Program-made: the position numbers and the translations under genes
The notes under the pieces: generated by a model
The model's input: only the letters and a program-made list of their open reading frames with translations
Told to the model about the DNA's origin: nothing
Databases searched by the model: none
Part shown: positions 18,257-27,583 of the stretch, piece by piece
Numbering within the stretch: position 1 is the first letter of the stretch
Layout: each line of letters starts with the position of its first letter
NCBI GenBank assembly: GCA_017551625.1
Contig: JAFZLF010000009.1
Span: 186,001-250,000 of the forward strand
Length of the DNA: 64,000 nt
Direction of reading: 5' to 3'
From: Clostridiales bacterium
Lineage (GTDB): Bacteria; Bacillota; Clostridia; Saccharofermentanales; Saccharofermentanaceae

Positions 18257-19342
18257 ATGAAGGTATTTCTGGCCGGTGGCGGCACGAGCGGGCACATCCA
18301 TCCCGCGGTAGCCATCGCGGATGAACTGAAAAAACAGGATGCGGATACACAGGTGCTATTCTGTGGCACGGCCAAGGGTCTCGAGGCACAGATCATCCCG
18401 TCGATGGGATATCCTTTCGAGGTGATCCGGGCGGCTCAGCTCCCGATGAAACCGTCGATGAAGACGATCCGTGCGGTGAAGGAATTCCTCGCGGGAAGAA
18501 AGATGTGTAGAAAACTCATCCGTGAACATAAACCGGATGTCGTCGTCGGAACGGGCGGTTTCGTCTGCAGCCCTCTGATCGCGGCCGCGCATAAGGAGAA
18601 GGTCCCGATCCTTCTTCATGAGCAGAATGCCTTCCCGGGAAGATCGAACCGCATGATGTCCCGCTACGCGGGAACGGTGTGCACGAGTTTCCCGAAACTC
18701 GACCACTATTTCCATAAGAAAGCCAAGATCGTCTACACCGGTAATCCGATCCGGGGCGTCTTCTCGCAGGTGGACCGGGAAGCGTGCCGCGCGCAGCTCG
18801 GCCTTGCTCCCGATGATACCCTGATCCTGGCGATGGGAGGGAGCCTCGGCGCGAGAACGGTAAACTCGGCAATCGTCGAACTGGCCAAGGAGATCACGGA
18901 TCCGAAAGTGAGGATCATCCTGAGTGTCGGCAAGCAGCGCTATGCCGAGGTCTGTGAAGAAGCAAAGAACTGGCCGGGATCGATCGAAGTTTTCGAGTAT
19001 ATCTCGAATCCGGAGGTATACTTAGCGGCGGCGGATCTCTTCATCGGAAGAGCCGGCGCGATCACCTGCGCGGAGGTGCAGGCGGTAGGCGCGCCATCAG
19101 TCCTGATCCCGTATCCGTATGCGGCCCAGGATCACCAGACTTATAATGCCAGAGCTTTTGAAGAGGCAGATGCAGGCGTACTGCTTCCGGATGACCAGGC
19201 CGTGGAGAAACTCCCGGGTATCGTGAAGAAACTGCTGTCCGATAAGGACCAGCTGGAGAAGATGCGGCAGAATGCGAAAAAACTCGCGATCTACGATGCG
19301 TCTTCGCGGATCTGTGATGAGGTGAGAGCACTTGCCCGATAA
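18257..19342 (+). CDS. murG: UDP-GlcNAc:undecaprenyl-PP-MurNAc-pentapeptide GlcNAc transferase
   Basis: MurG makes lipid II from lipid I at the inner face of the membrane. The 361-residue protein begins with the glycine loop MKVFLAGGGTSGHIHPA, has GTGGFVCSPLI, LHEQNAFPG and the C-terminal donor-binding segment GRAGAITCAEVQAVGAPSVLIPYP. It starts 2 nt after ftsW with no clear Shine-Dalgarno, so translation is probably coupled. Confidence 0.96.
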   Translation: MKVFLAGGGTSGHIHPAVAIADELKKQDADTQVLFCGTAKGLEAQIIPSMGYPFEVIRAAQLPMKPSMKTIRAVKEFLAGRKMCRKLIREHKPDVVVGTGGFVCSPLIAAAHKEKVPILLHEQNAFPGRSNRMMSRYAGTVCTSFPKLDHYFHKKAKIVYTGNPIRGVFSQVDREACRAQLGLAPDDTLILAMGGSLGARTVNSAIVELAKEITDPKVRIILSVGKQRYAEVCEEAKNWPGSIEVFEYISNPEVYLAAADLFIGRAGAITCAEVQAVGAPSVLIPYPYAAQDHQTYNARAFEEADAGVLLPDDQAVEKLPGIVKKLLSDKDQLEKMRQNAKKLAIYDASSRICDEVRALAR

Positions 19343-20237
19343 CGAGAAGAACAGAAACGTGGACGAAGAGATGGAAAACGACATTTCCGAAGAAGAACAG
19401 GAAGTGTCGTCAGGCAGCGCCGTGTCCGATGCAATCAGGAAAGTCCCGCTCAAGGCGTGGCTGCTGCTCGTGCTCGTTCTCCTTCTTCTGATCATCGGAC
19501 TGTATCTGGGACTGAATAAGAATTTCCGGGTGCAGCAGATCCATGTCAGCGGGAACAAGCGCTTCAGTACGGAGCAGATCCTGGAAGTGTCGGGAATCTC
19601 GATCGATGACCATCTGCTCGAGCATGTGGGCGGTTCCCTTACTGAAAAACTGAAACTGAAGTACGGCGGTGTACGGCAGACTATCATTGATTCAGACCCG
19701 TATATCGCGGATGCCGAGGTCTATCCGAAGTACCCCGGGGAAGTTTACATAGAGATTACAGAAAGAAAAAAAGTTGCTTACGTCGCGATCCCGGACGGAT
19801 ACGCCATCATTTCCGAAGATTCGGTGGTGCTCGAGATCCTCTCCGGGGACGTTCCGACGGGGATCCCGGAGATCCGAGGACTGCCCATCCGCTCTGCGCA
19901 GATCGGGCAAACGCTTGATCTTACGTCCTCTGAGGGCTATGACGTCTGTATCACGATCCTGGGCGCGATTCTCGGAGCGGAGGCGACGAACGATGCGGAA
20001 CATGACACGTTCGACTTCCTCTCTCATGTGATCTGCATCCGTTACTGTGATAATATGACGACCTTCGTCGATCTCGACATCCCGGGCGTCGTTCATACGA
20101 TCTCGGTCAAGATCGGTTCGCTTCAGACGATCTCCGATGACATGAACTGGCTCCGGTATGCTATTATTTCAGGGTATTTCGAGAATAAGACCGGCTCGGT
20201 CCTGGACATGACCGGAAAAGAATATATCCTCCGCTGA
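19332..20237 (+). CDS. ftsQ: Cell division protein FtsQ/DivIB
   Basis: A 301-residue bitopic protein with an acidic cytoplasmic N-terminus, one membrane helix (about 43-64) and an extracellular POTRA domain (FRVQQIHVSGNKRFSTEQILEVSGI) followed by the beta domain (SDPYIADAEVYPKYPGEVYIEITERKKVAY). FtsQ/DivIB recruits FtsL and FtsB/DivIC to the septum. The start is read as a TTG inside the end of murG with GAGGTGAG before it; an ATG at 19371 is an alternative. murC and murB, often found before ftsQ, are absent. Confidence 0.85.
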   Translation: MPDNEKNRNVDEEMENDISEEEQEVSSGSAVSDAIRKVPLKAWLLLVLVLLLLIIGLYLGLNKNFRVQQIHVSGNKRFSTEQILEVSGISIDDHLLEHVGGSLTEKLKLKYGGVRQTIIDSDPYIADAEVYPKYPGEVYIEITERKKVAYVAIPDGYAIISEDSVVLEILSGDVPTGIPEIRGLPIRSAQIGQTLDLTSSEGYDVCITILGAILGAEATNDAEHDTFDFLSHVICIRYCDNMTTFVDLDIPGVVHTISVKIGSLQTISDDMNWLRYAIISGYFENKTGSVLDMTGKEYILR

Positions 20238-20238
20238 C

Positions 20239-20293
20239 CCGACACTATATTTTGGGGCGGCGTTCTGTCCGAAACCTGTCTGCAAAGTGTCGG
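20239..20293. repeat. Inverted repeat in the ftsQ-ftsZ gap
   Basis: CCGACACT (20239-20246) and AGTGTCGG (20286-20293) are a perfect 8-bp inverted repeat separated by 39 nt, starting one base after the ftsQ stop. No T-run follows, so it is not a standard terminator. It could fold the 3' end of the upstream transcript or be an operator pair. Confidence 0.45.
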
Positions 20294-20335
20294 TAATCGA
20301 ACTGTAACCACTTTTTCAGCCCCTGATTTCCCGTA

Positions 20336-20364
20336 TTGCTTGACCACAACATTTAGTGTAGAAT
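20336..20364 (+). promoter_or_regulatory. Candidate promoter for ftsZ-nrdR
   Basis: TTGCTT (20336-20341) and TAGAAT (20359-20364) are 17 nt apart in an A+T-rich stretch, giving a leader of about 60 nt before ftsZ. A separate promoter for ftsZ is common in division clusters. Confidence 0.6.
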
Positions 20365-20433
20365 TGTAAAAGAAAGCTAAGATGCTGATAATGAATAATT
20401 ATATAATTAAGGCAATACGGAGGATAGTTGGCT

Positions 20434-21948
20434 ATGTCAGATTTTAAGCTCGGATACTCAATGGACGATGAACCATTTGCTGCGATAAAAGTAATCGGTG
20501 TCGGCGGTGGCGGATGTAATGCAGTCGATCGTATGATCGAGAGCTCCGCGCAGGGCATCGATTTTATCTCGGTCAACACGGACCATCAGGCATTAGCCCG
20601 TTCCAAGGCGCAGAATGTGATCCAGATCGGTGAGAAGATCACCCGTGGTCTCGGCTGCGGCGCTGACCCGACGGTCGGCGAGAAGGCGGCAGAAGAAAGT
20701 AAAGACGAGATCGCCCAGGCGATCAGAGGAACCGATATGCTCTTTATCACAGCCGGTATGGGCGGTGGTACAGGTACAGGCGCGGCTCCGGTCGTTGCCC
20801 AGATCGCCCGTGAGCTCGGCATCTTGACAGTAGCGGTTGTTACCCGTCCTTTCCGTTTCGAAGGTCCGAGACGTGCGATGAACGCAGAGCGCGGTATCAG
20901 AGAAATCGAGAAGTATGTCGACTCCCTTATCGTTGTCGCTAACGATAAGCTCCTCGACATCACAGACGAGGATACGTCCATTGACGATGCATTTAACATG
21001 GCCGACCAGGTCCTGAAGTTCGGTGTAGCCGGTATCTCCGACCTCGTCGCTATCCCGGGTCTCATCAACCTCGACCTCGCAGATGTTCGCCGTATCATGA
21101 CGAACGCCGGTATCTGCCATATGGGTATCGGCCGCGCTTCCGGTGAGGGCAGAGCGGCAGCCGCTGTTAAGCAGGCCATCAACAGCCCGCTCCTCGACAC
21201 AACGATCGAGGGCGCCCGCGGCGTAATCATCAACTTCACAGGTTCCCGCAACATGAAGCTCCACGAGATCGATGTCGCAGCTTCCGTTGTGCGTGATGCA
21301 GTCGCCGGTGATGCGGACATCATCGTCGGCGCAGTTACCGACCCGACACTCGAGGATGAGATCATGATCACCGTGATTGCTTCCGGATTTGATAACACCG
21401 AGAATGCTTCCTCGGCGTTCCGTCCGGCGACCTCGATCATCTCTAAGCAGAATCCGACCATCATCGGTCAGGGTACACCGAGCGCTTCGACATCCCGTCC
21501 GATCTCTCCGGTTCCGTCTTCTTCTTACGAGAAGCCTGTAGAGACAGCGGTCCCGACGACTCCGGTACCGGCTCCGGCCCCGAAGCCGGAAGTACCGCAG
21601 TTCCTCTTCGGAGATCCGGAACCGGTCAATAAGCCGGACGATGCCAAGGTCTACTCTCCGAGTAAGGCCGCTCCGGTAGCTCCTGTCGCTCCGGTAGCTC
21701 CGGTGGCCCGCCCACAGACACAGTATGTCGCACCGCAGGCTCCGGTACAGCAGGTCCCGCAGGCTCCGGTCGCTCCGGCTCCGCAGCAGGGCGGCAGACC
21801 GCAGCCGAACGTTGTTCCGACGGCAGCTCCGAGAGCACAGGCGCCTGTACAGATCCCGAAGACCGTCGAGGCTCCGGCTCCGAGTAAGGGCGAGAAGAAG
21901 AGAATCCTGCCGTGGTTCCTGAGTGATAACGACAATCTGGATGAGTGA
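20434..21948 (+). CDS. ftsZ: Cell division GTPase FtsZ
   Basis: FtsZ is the tubulin-like GTPase that forms the division ring. The 504-residue protein has the GGGTGTG tubulin signature at 110-116, the N-terminal [16 protein letters not shown] loop and the [12 protein letters not shown]7-side segment. A Pro/Ala/Val-rich linker (about 340-485) is unusually long, with repeats such as [10 protein letters not shown], and ends in a basic/hydrophobic peptide ([11 protein letters not shown]) that matches the conserved partner-binding tail. The ATG 10 nt after GGAGG is preferred to a TTG six bases earlier. No ftsA lies upstream, so ring tethering must use another protein or a distant ftsA. Confidence 0.98.
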   Translation: MSDFKLGYSMDDEPFAAIKVIGVGGGGCNAVDRMIESSAQGIDFISVNTDHQALARSKAQNVIQIGEKITRGLGCGADPTVGEKAAEESKDEIAQAIRGTDMLFITAGMGGGTGTGAAPVVAQIARELGILTVAVVTRPFRFEGPRRAMNAERGIREIEKYVDSLIVVANDKLLDITDEDTSIDDAFNMADQVLKFGVAGISDLVAIPGLINLDLADVRRIMTNAGICHMGIGRASGEGRAAAAVKQAINSPLLDTTIEGARGVIINFTGSRNMKLHEIDVAASVVRDAVAGDADIIVGAVTDPTLEDEIMITVIASGFDNTENASSAFRPATSIISKQNPTIIGQGTPSASTSRPISPVPSSSYEKPVETAVPTTPVPAPAPKPEVPQFLFGDPEPVNKPDDAKVYSPSKAAPVAPVAPVAPVARPQTQYVAPQAPVQQVPQAPVAPAPQQGGRPQPNVVPTAAPRAQAPVQIPKTVEAPAPSKGEKKRILPWFLSDNDNLDE

Positions 21949-21954
21949 TCGGAC

Positions 21955-22407
21955 ATGAAGTGCCCTTTTTGCGGACATCTTGAAGATAAGGTAATTGATT
22001 CGCGGCCTGCGGAGGATGGGTCTTCCATCCGCCGCAGGCGTGAATGTTTATCCTGCACTTCACGTTTTACTACGTATGAGAAGGTAGAGGTCCTGCCGCT
22101 TCTCGTCATCAAGAAGGACGGGACGCGTCAGGCATATAATCAGGAGAAACTTCTCGGCGGTCTCATGAAGGCCTGCGAGAAGAGGCCGGTCTCCTCGGAT
22201 CAGCTGACAGCGATCGTGACGTATGTGGAAAACCAGATACAGAATACGGCCAAGAGAGAGATCTCGACCAATGAGATCGGCGAGATGGTGATGCAGCAAC
22301 TGAAGGGGATCGATGAGGTCGCCTATGTGCGTTTCGCATCGGTGTACCGCCAGTTTAAAGACGTGAATTCGTTCATGGAAGAATTGCAGGATATGCTGAA
22401 GAAATAA
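21955..22407 (+). CDS. nrdR: Transcriptional repressor NrdR
   Basis: NrdR represses ribonucleotide reductase genes in response to ATP/dATP. The 150-residue protein has an N-terminal zinc ribbon (MKCPFCGH and ECLSCTSRF) followed by an ATP cone ([24 protein letters not shown]). It follows ftsZ by 6 nt, so it links division and DNA precursor supply transcriptionally. No NrdR box was seen in this window. Confidence 0.97.
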   Translation: MKCPFCGHLEDKVIDSRPAEDGSSIRRRRECLSCTSRFTTYEKVEVLPLLVIKKDGTRQAYNQEKLLGGLMKACEKRPVSSDQLTAIVTYVENQIQNTAKREISTNEIGEMVMQQLKGIDEVAYVRFASVYRQFKDVNSFMEELQDMLKK

Positions 22408-22437
22408 GGAAATATAACAGGGAGAGAGGGAGTAAAG

Positions 22438-23160
22438 ATGAAGAAGGTTTTAGTTGTAGATGATGATCCGAATATCGTTGAAGTGCTCAGGCTCTACTTC
22501 GATAAAGACGGATTTGCCGTGACGAGCTGCCTTACCGGTGATCGCGCGATGGAAACGTTCCAGTCTTCCCAGCCGGATCTGGTCGTTCTTGATCTGATGC
22601 TTCCCGGAAAAGACGGATACGATATCTGCCGGGAGATCAGGAAGACATCGGACGTGCCGATCATCATGCTGACCGCCCGCTCGGATACCCTGGATAAGGT
22701 CGTCGGACTCGAGCTCGGCGCAGATGACTATGTGCAGAAGCCCTTCGAGCCGAAGGAGCTCCTGGCCCGTGTGAAGGCCGTGCTCAGAAGAACCGAGAAG
22801 CGTGATGCCGCTTGTTCTGACGACAAAGATGCGAAAGAAAACAACGAAGTGATCGCCTACGAAGGGTTCTCTGTCGATATGGCCCGCTATGTGGTGAAGG
22901 TAGATGGCAAGGAGATCGACATCCCGCCAAAGGAGCTCGAGCTTCTGTTCTTCCTCGCCTCGCATCCGAACCGTGTATTCACCAGAGAACAGCTTCTGGA
23001 GAATGTTTGGGGCTACGATTTCTACGGAGAGTCCCGAACGGTCGATGTACACGTGAAGCGTATCCGTGAGAAACTCGAGAAGCCGGATGTAAAGACGAAC
23101 TGGCAGATCAAGACAGTCTGGGGAGTAGGGTATAAGTTCGAGACGACTGATAAGACCTGA
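22438..23160 (+). CDS. OmpR/PhoB-family response regulator
   Basis: A 240-residue regulator with a receiver domain (acidic pocket VVDDDPN, phospho-acceptor Asp52 in VVLDLMLP, switch Lys in QKPFEPKELL) and a C-terminal winged helix (FTREQLLENVWGYDFYGESRTVDVHVKRIREKLE). It is similar to PhoP/WalR-type regulators. The kinase gene lies 18 nt downstream. The linker with charged residues (DDKDAKENNE) is slightly long. The signal is unknown. Confidence 0.92.
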   Translation: MKKVLVVDDDPNIVEVLRLYFDKDGFAVTSCLTGDRAMETFQSSQPDLVVLDLMLPGKDGYDICREIRKTSDVPIIMLTARSDTLDKVVGLELGADDYVQKPFEPKELLARVKAVLRRTEKRDAACSDDKDAKENNEVIAYEGFSVDMARYVVKVDGKEIDIPPKELELLFFLASHPNRVFTREQLLENVWGYDFYGESRTVDVHVKRIREKLEKPDVKTNWQIKTVWGVGYKFETTDKT

Positions 23161-23178
23161 CTCTGCTTAGGGTGAACT

Positions 23179-24690
23179 ATGAAAGACCGAACGAAGAAAT
23201 CGCAGTCTGTACTTTTTCGGACCACTCTGTCTCTTGCGGTCGGCACGATCCTTGTTTTCGCCGTGCTGGTGATGGTCTTCTATCGCCAGAGCGTAGTTTC
23301 CCTGATCTCTGAAAGTAAAGAAAAGATCGAAAGACAGGCGGATGCCCTGGCGCTGGCGTATGATTCGCTGGCCGAGGATCCGTCTGTTTCGGATACGTCG
23401 ATCCAGGCTTTTGTCAATTCCTTCTCGCGTACAGAGGAATGTTCCGTATGGTTTGTCCGTACAGACGGTAAGATCGAATACTCGACATCGGTTCCGGAAT
23501 ACCTGCGTAACGATATCTTCCCGGTAGGGGATCATGTCTACCTGAACACAGAACGGGTACGTGAACTTTTCAATAAGAAAGGACAGGCAACGACTGCGGA
23601 TGTGACGAACGGTATCTTCGCCAATTCGAGGGCCGTGTCGGTCGCGGTGGCGGTCTCTACATCGGAAAATGACCTGAATATAGTGCTTTTCAATACGGTC
23701 AACGTCGAGGACGAGGCATTCTGGCGACTGTCGAACGGTCTCATGCTCCCGATCCTCGTTTCCTTCTCGATGGCGCTCCTGTTCTTCTCGCTGATGGCGA
23801 GATCCCTGATCCGCCCCCTGCGTGCGCTCTCCGACGCAGCCGTGCAGGTCACGAAAGGCGATCTGTCGACACGTATCGATATTCCGGAGCTGCGCAAGGA
23901 GTCCACACTGAAATATATGCTGACGGATGAGATCACGAACATGGTCTCGACGGTGAACAGCATGATCGAGCGCCTCGAGCGCCAGGAGTCCGACAGGAAG
24001 CTCTTCATCTCGAGTATCGCGCACGATCTCCGTACGCCGCTGACGTCCATCAAGGGATTCCTCAGCGCGATCTCGGATGGCACGATCCCGCCGGAGATGT
24101 ATCCGAAGTATATGGAGATCATCCAGACGCAGGTCGAAAGGATCCAGAAACTCATTACGTCGATGACGGAGGCGAGTTCCCTCAGCCAGGTCGATCCGGA
24201 TAAGATGGAGGAATTCGATATCAATGAGATGATCCGCGACACGATCTCCAATGTCGAGAATCTGCTTTCCGACAAGAATATCAGCGTTACGGTGGATCTC
24301 GGGAAGAACCGGGATGATTCGATGCTGGTGTACGGCGAGTCCCAGCTCCTCTACCGCGTGTTCTATAATCTTCTGACCAATGCGGTGAAGTTCACGCCGA
24401 AAGATGGTATCATCGCTATATCTACCGTCTGCCGCCCGGAAGAAGGAAAGGTCTATGTCTCGATCGAGGATTCCGGTTCCGGTATTCCAGAAGATAAGCT
24501 CGACCGTGTATTCGAGAGTTTCTATAAGGTCGACCCGTCCCGTACGGAGAGTGGTTTCGGCCTCGGCCTCTACATCTGCCGCGAGATCATCACGGCGCAC
24601 GGGGAGAGGATCTGGGCGGAAAACGGAGACGAACTCGGCGGCGCGAAGTTTATCTATACGCTGAAGGATTACCGCCACAAGGAGAACTAG
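23179..24690 (+). CDS. Membrane sensor histidine kinase
   Basis: A 503-residue kinase with two membrane helices (about 15-36 and 188-208) around an extracytoplasmic sensor domain, a HAMP segment, a HisKA domain with His282 in SSIAHDLRTPLTSIKG, and a HATPase domain with N, G1 (DSGSGIPEDKLDR) and G2 (GFGLGLYICREI) boxes. It pairs with the preceding response regulator. Organisation and downstream nth gene suggest a general envelope or cell-wall sensor, but no specific signal can be read. Confidence 0.92.
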   Translation: MKDRTKKSQSVLFRTTLSLAVGTILVFAVLVMVFYRQSVVSLISESKEKIERQADALALAYDSLAEDPSVSDTSIQAFVNSFSRTEECSVWFVRTDGKIEYSTSVPEYLRNDIFPVGDHVYLNTERVRELFNKKGQATTADVTNGIFANSRAVSVAVAVSTSENDLNIVLFNTVNVEDEAFWRLSNGLMLPILVSFSMALLFFSLMARSLIRPLRALSDAAVQVTKGDLSTRIDIPELRKESTLKYMLTDEITNMVSTVNSMIERLERQESDRKLFISSIAHDLRTPLTSIKGFLSAISDGTIPPEMYPKYMEIIQTQVERIQKLITSMTEASSLSQVDPDKMEEFDINEMIRDTISNVENLLSDKNISVTVDLGKNRDDSMLVYGESQLLYRVFYNLLTNAVKFTPKDGIIAISTVCRPEEGKVYVSIEDSGSGIPEDKLDRVFESFYKVDPSRTESGFGLGLYICREIITAHGERIWAENGDELGGAKFIYTLKDYRHKEN

Positions 24691-25443
24691 ATGAAAAAGC
24701 AGGAACGCGCAGACGCGATCCTCCGGAAGCTTCACGAGCTCTATCCGGAGACGGCCTGTACGCTGGATATCGATGACAATGTATTTCACCTGCTGGTGCG
24801 GGCCGTGCTGTCCGCCCAGTGTACCGATGTGCGCGTAAACCAGGTGACCGCAGTGCTCTTTAAGAAGTATCCGGACTATACGGATTTTCTTTCTGCCGGC
24901 GAGGCGAAGATCGGTGAGATCATCAAGCCCTGCGGATTCTGGAAAGTAAAAGCGCACTACCTCTATGAGATGGCGCGTATGATCCGCGACGACTTCGGAG
25001 GGGAGATCCCGAGGACACAGGATGAACTTCAGAAGTTCCCGGGCGTGGGAAGAAAGGTCGCGAACCTCATCGTGTCGGAGCTCTTCGGCATCCCGGCGGT
25101 GGTGGTCGATACGCACTGCATGCGCGTGTCGGGACGTCTGGGCTTAAGCTCCGGGAAGAATCCCGCCGTCATCGAAAAAGAACTTATGAAGATCCTCCCG
25201 GAAGAGGAGTGGGCGCCGTTCGGTCACCGGATGGTCGATCACGGAAGAGCCGTCTGTATGGCGAGAGGGCCGAAGTGCGGTGAGTGCGGGCTTAAGGAAC
25301 TCTGTCCGTCGGCAGAGAATGCCGGCGTGAATAAGGCTTCCGGTACCGGGACGAAGAAAACCGCCGCCGGCAGAAAGAAAACCGCCACCGGCAGAAAGAA
25401 AACCGCCACCGGCGCAAAGGGAAAGAAGGTAAGAAATGGCTGA
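24691..25443 (+). CDS. nth: Endonuclease III with lysine-rich tail
   Basis: Endonuclease III removes oxidised pyrimidines by combined glycosylase and AP-lyase action. The 250-residue protein has the helix-hairpin-helix LQKFPGVGRKVA with catalytic Lys122, Asp140 in VVVDTHCMR, and a [4Fe-4S] cluster motif at C189, C196, C199 and C205. The last ~40 residues are an added basic tail with three copies of KKTA(A/T)G(R/A). The ATG directly follows the kinase stop with AAGGAG upstream, and the gene overlaps recG by 8 nt. Confidence 0.97.
   Translation: MKKQERADAILRKLHELYPETACTLDIDDNVFHLLVRAVLSAQCTDVRVNQVTAVLFKKYPDYTDFLSAGEAKIGEIIKPCGFWKVKAHYLYEMARMIRDDFGGEIPRTQDELQKFPGVGRKVANLIVSELFGIPAVVVDTHCMRVSGRLGLSSGKNPAVIEKELMKILPEEEWAPFGHRMVDHGRAVCMARGPKCGECGLKELCPSAENAGVNKASGTGTKKTAAGRKKTATGRKKTATGAKGKKVRNG
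25354..25416 (+). repeat. Three 21-bp tandem repeats inside nth
   Basis: Three direct copies of a 21-bp unit encode KKTAAGR, KKTATGR and KKTATGA in the tail of endonuclease III. The near-identity of the DNA copies suggests recent slippage or expansion. Confidence 0.85.
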
Positions 25444-27559
25444 TATTACGCTCGATACGCCTGTCCGTTTCCTCCCGAAAGTCGGACAGGCGCGTGCTCA
25501 ACAACTTGAGAAGCTGGGGATCTTCCGCGTATATGATCTGCTGACGTTTTTCCCGCGCCGCTATGAGGACTGGTCGGAGTGCGTCCCGCTTTTTAAACTC
25601 AAGGATAATGAAGAGCAGTCCTTTATCGCGACAGTCGCAGGAACGCCCTATCTCCGGCGTAACCGCGGGAGAGCCACTGTGTTCGCCGTGCTCTCTGACG
25701 GCTCGTGCAGCATCAAGGCCGTGTGGTTTAATCAGCCCTACGTGATGGATAAGCTCGAGGTCGGTAAGGAGTTCTTCTTCCACGGAAAGGTCACGCGTGA
25801 CGGCTTCCAGTTCCAGGTCGTCAATCCCGTTTTCGACCAGAGGCAGAACGAGACAGAACAGAGGTCCCTGATCCAGCCGATCTACCCGTTAACGGCGGGT
25901 CTTAAACAGGGGCATATCCGTGCGATCGTAAATGTCGCGCTCGACAGGGCCCTTCCGCTTCTGTCGGAGGTGCTGCCGCTCTTTTTCCGAAAGGAACAGC
26001 AACTCTGCGCGATCTCCTACGCCTACGAGAAGATCCACCGGCCGCAGACGATGGAAGAGGTCGAGATCGCCAGGAAATACCTCGTCTACGAAGAGCTTTT
26101 CCTGCTTCGCGGCGCGCTCTGTGTCTATAAGAAAGAACAAAAGGATCTGCGTGCTTCTTTCCCGATCCGCGGGAATAAGCAGGCGATGGAGCGTTTCAAT
26201 CAGATCGTCAAAGGTCTGCCGTTTGAATTGACGGAGGATCAGATGGCGGTGACGAAGGAGATCCTTAAGGACATCTCTGAGAACTACCCGATGAACCGCC
26301 TCGTACAGGGTGATGTCGGCTCCGGAAAGACGGTGGTGGCCTTCCTGTCGATGGTGGCCTGCGCGATCGCGGGATACCAATCGGTCTTCATGGCGCCGAC
26401 GGCAGTGCTCGCGGCCCAGCACTATGCGACGTTTATGAAGTTCCTCGGATGGAATGATGTAGGCGTGGAGCTTCTTCTCGGAAGCACGACACCGAAGAAG
26501 AAAAACGAGATACGGCAGAAACTGGAGACGGGGGAGTGTAAGATCCTCGTCGGTACCCATGCCGTGCTCTCGGAGAAGAATATCCTGCCGAAGCTCGCCC
26601 TGATGGTCACAGACGAACAGCACCGTTTCGGTGTCAAGCAGCGCGCGGCCACAGATGAGCGGTCCAGCCACGGGCTGCATACCCTCGTCATGTCGGCGAC
26701 CCCGATCCCGAGAACGCTGGGACTCGTGCTCTTCGGAGATATGGATGTATCGGTCATCCGGAGTATGCCGAAGGGGCGTATCCCCATAAAGACTTTCCGC
26801 ACTTCTTCGGCGGAGGACGGCCGCGTGGTCGCGACGATCCGCCAGGAGGTCAAAAAAGGACATCAGGCATATATCGTCTGCCCCATGATCGATGAACTTC
26901 AGGAAGATGCCTATGAGGATGAAGAGGGTACGCTCGCGATGAAGATCAAGGAGGACCTCGAGTCGGCGGTCAAGTACAGTGAATACCTGAAAAACGAGGC
27001 GCTCCCGGAGATGCGGATCGGTCTGCTGCACGGTAAGATGAAAGCGTCAGAGAAGGACGCCGTCATGAAGGAATTCAGTCAGGGCAGGATCGATGTGCTC
27101 GTATCGACGACGGTCATCGAGGTCGGTGTCGATAACCCGAATGCCACGCTCATGATCGTGAGAAATGCCGAGAGATTCGGCCTGTCGACACTTCACCAGC
27201 TGCGAGGACGTATCGGCCGCGGCAATCTCCCGTCGGCGTGCATCCTCGAGACGGATAAGTATGAGGGCGTCGCGCAGGAGAGGATCGACATGATGTGTCA
27301 GACCGCAGACGGTTTCCGTCTCGCCGAGCAGGATATGCTCCTTCGGGGGACAGGTGATTTCTTCGGGACGAAGCAGCACGGTATCCCGCAGCTGAAGATG
27401 GCAAATCTTTATCGTGACAGCGGGTGTCTCCCGTCGATCGAAAAGGCCGTGGGCAGGATGCTCGACGAAGACCCGGATTTCTCCGGCGCGGAAGCGAAGA
27501 TCATGCTGCAGGCGTTCCATGACCACTTCGGCGATGCGTGGAATAAGCCGAGTCTTTAA
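25436..27559 (+). CDS. recG: ATP-dependent DNA helicase RecG
   Basis: RecG remodels stalled replication forks and Holliday junctions. The 707-residue protein has an N-terminal OB-fold wedge domain, then superfamily 2 helicase motifs: GDVGSGKT, MAPTAVLAAQHY, DEQH in VTDEQHRFGVKQ, SATPIPRTL, TTVIEVGVDNPNA and HQLRGRIGR. A C-terminal RecG domain follows. It starts inside nth and precedes rsmD and coaD, a gene order common in Clostridia. Confidence 0.97.
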   Translation: MADITLDTPVRFLPKVGQARAQQLEKLGIFRVYDLLTFFPRRYEDWSECVPLFKLKDNEEQSFIATVAGTPYLRRNRGRATVFAVLSDGSCSIKAVWFNQPYVMDKLEVGKEFFFHGKVTRDGFQFQVVNPVFDQRQNETEQRSLIQPIYPLTAGLKQGHIRAIVNVALDRALPLLSEVLPLFFRKEQQLCAISYAYEKIHRPQTMEEVEIARKYLVYEELFLLRGALCVYKKEQKDLRASFPIRGNKQAMERFNQIVKGLPFELTEDQMAVTKEILKDISENYPMNRLVQGDVGSGKTVVAFLSMVACAIAGYQSVFMAPTAVLAAQHYATFMKFLGWNDVGVELLLGSTTPKKKNEIRQKLETGECKILVGTHAVLSEKNILPKLALMVTDEQHRFGVKQRAATDERSSHGLHTLVMSATPIPRTLGLVLFGDMDVSVIRSMPKGRIPIKTFRTSSAEDGRVVATIRQEVKKGHQAYIVCPMIDELQEDAYEDEEGTLAMKIKEDLESAVKYSEYLKNEALPEMRIGLLHGKMKASEKDAVMKEFSQGRIDVLVSTTVIEVGVDNPNATLMIVRNAERFGLSTLHQLRGRIGRGNLPSACILETDKYEGVAQERIDMMCQTADGFRLAEQDMLLRGTGDFFGTKQHGIPQLKMANLYRDSGCLPSIEKAVGRMLDEDPDFSGAEAKIMLQAFHDHFGDAWNKPSL

Positions 27560-27583
27560 AACCGGGAAAGGGAGAAGCAGGAC

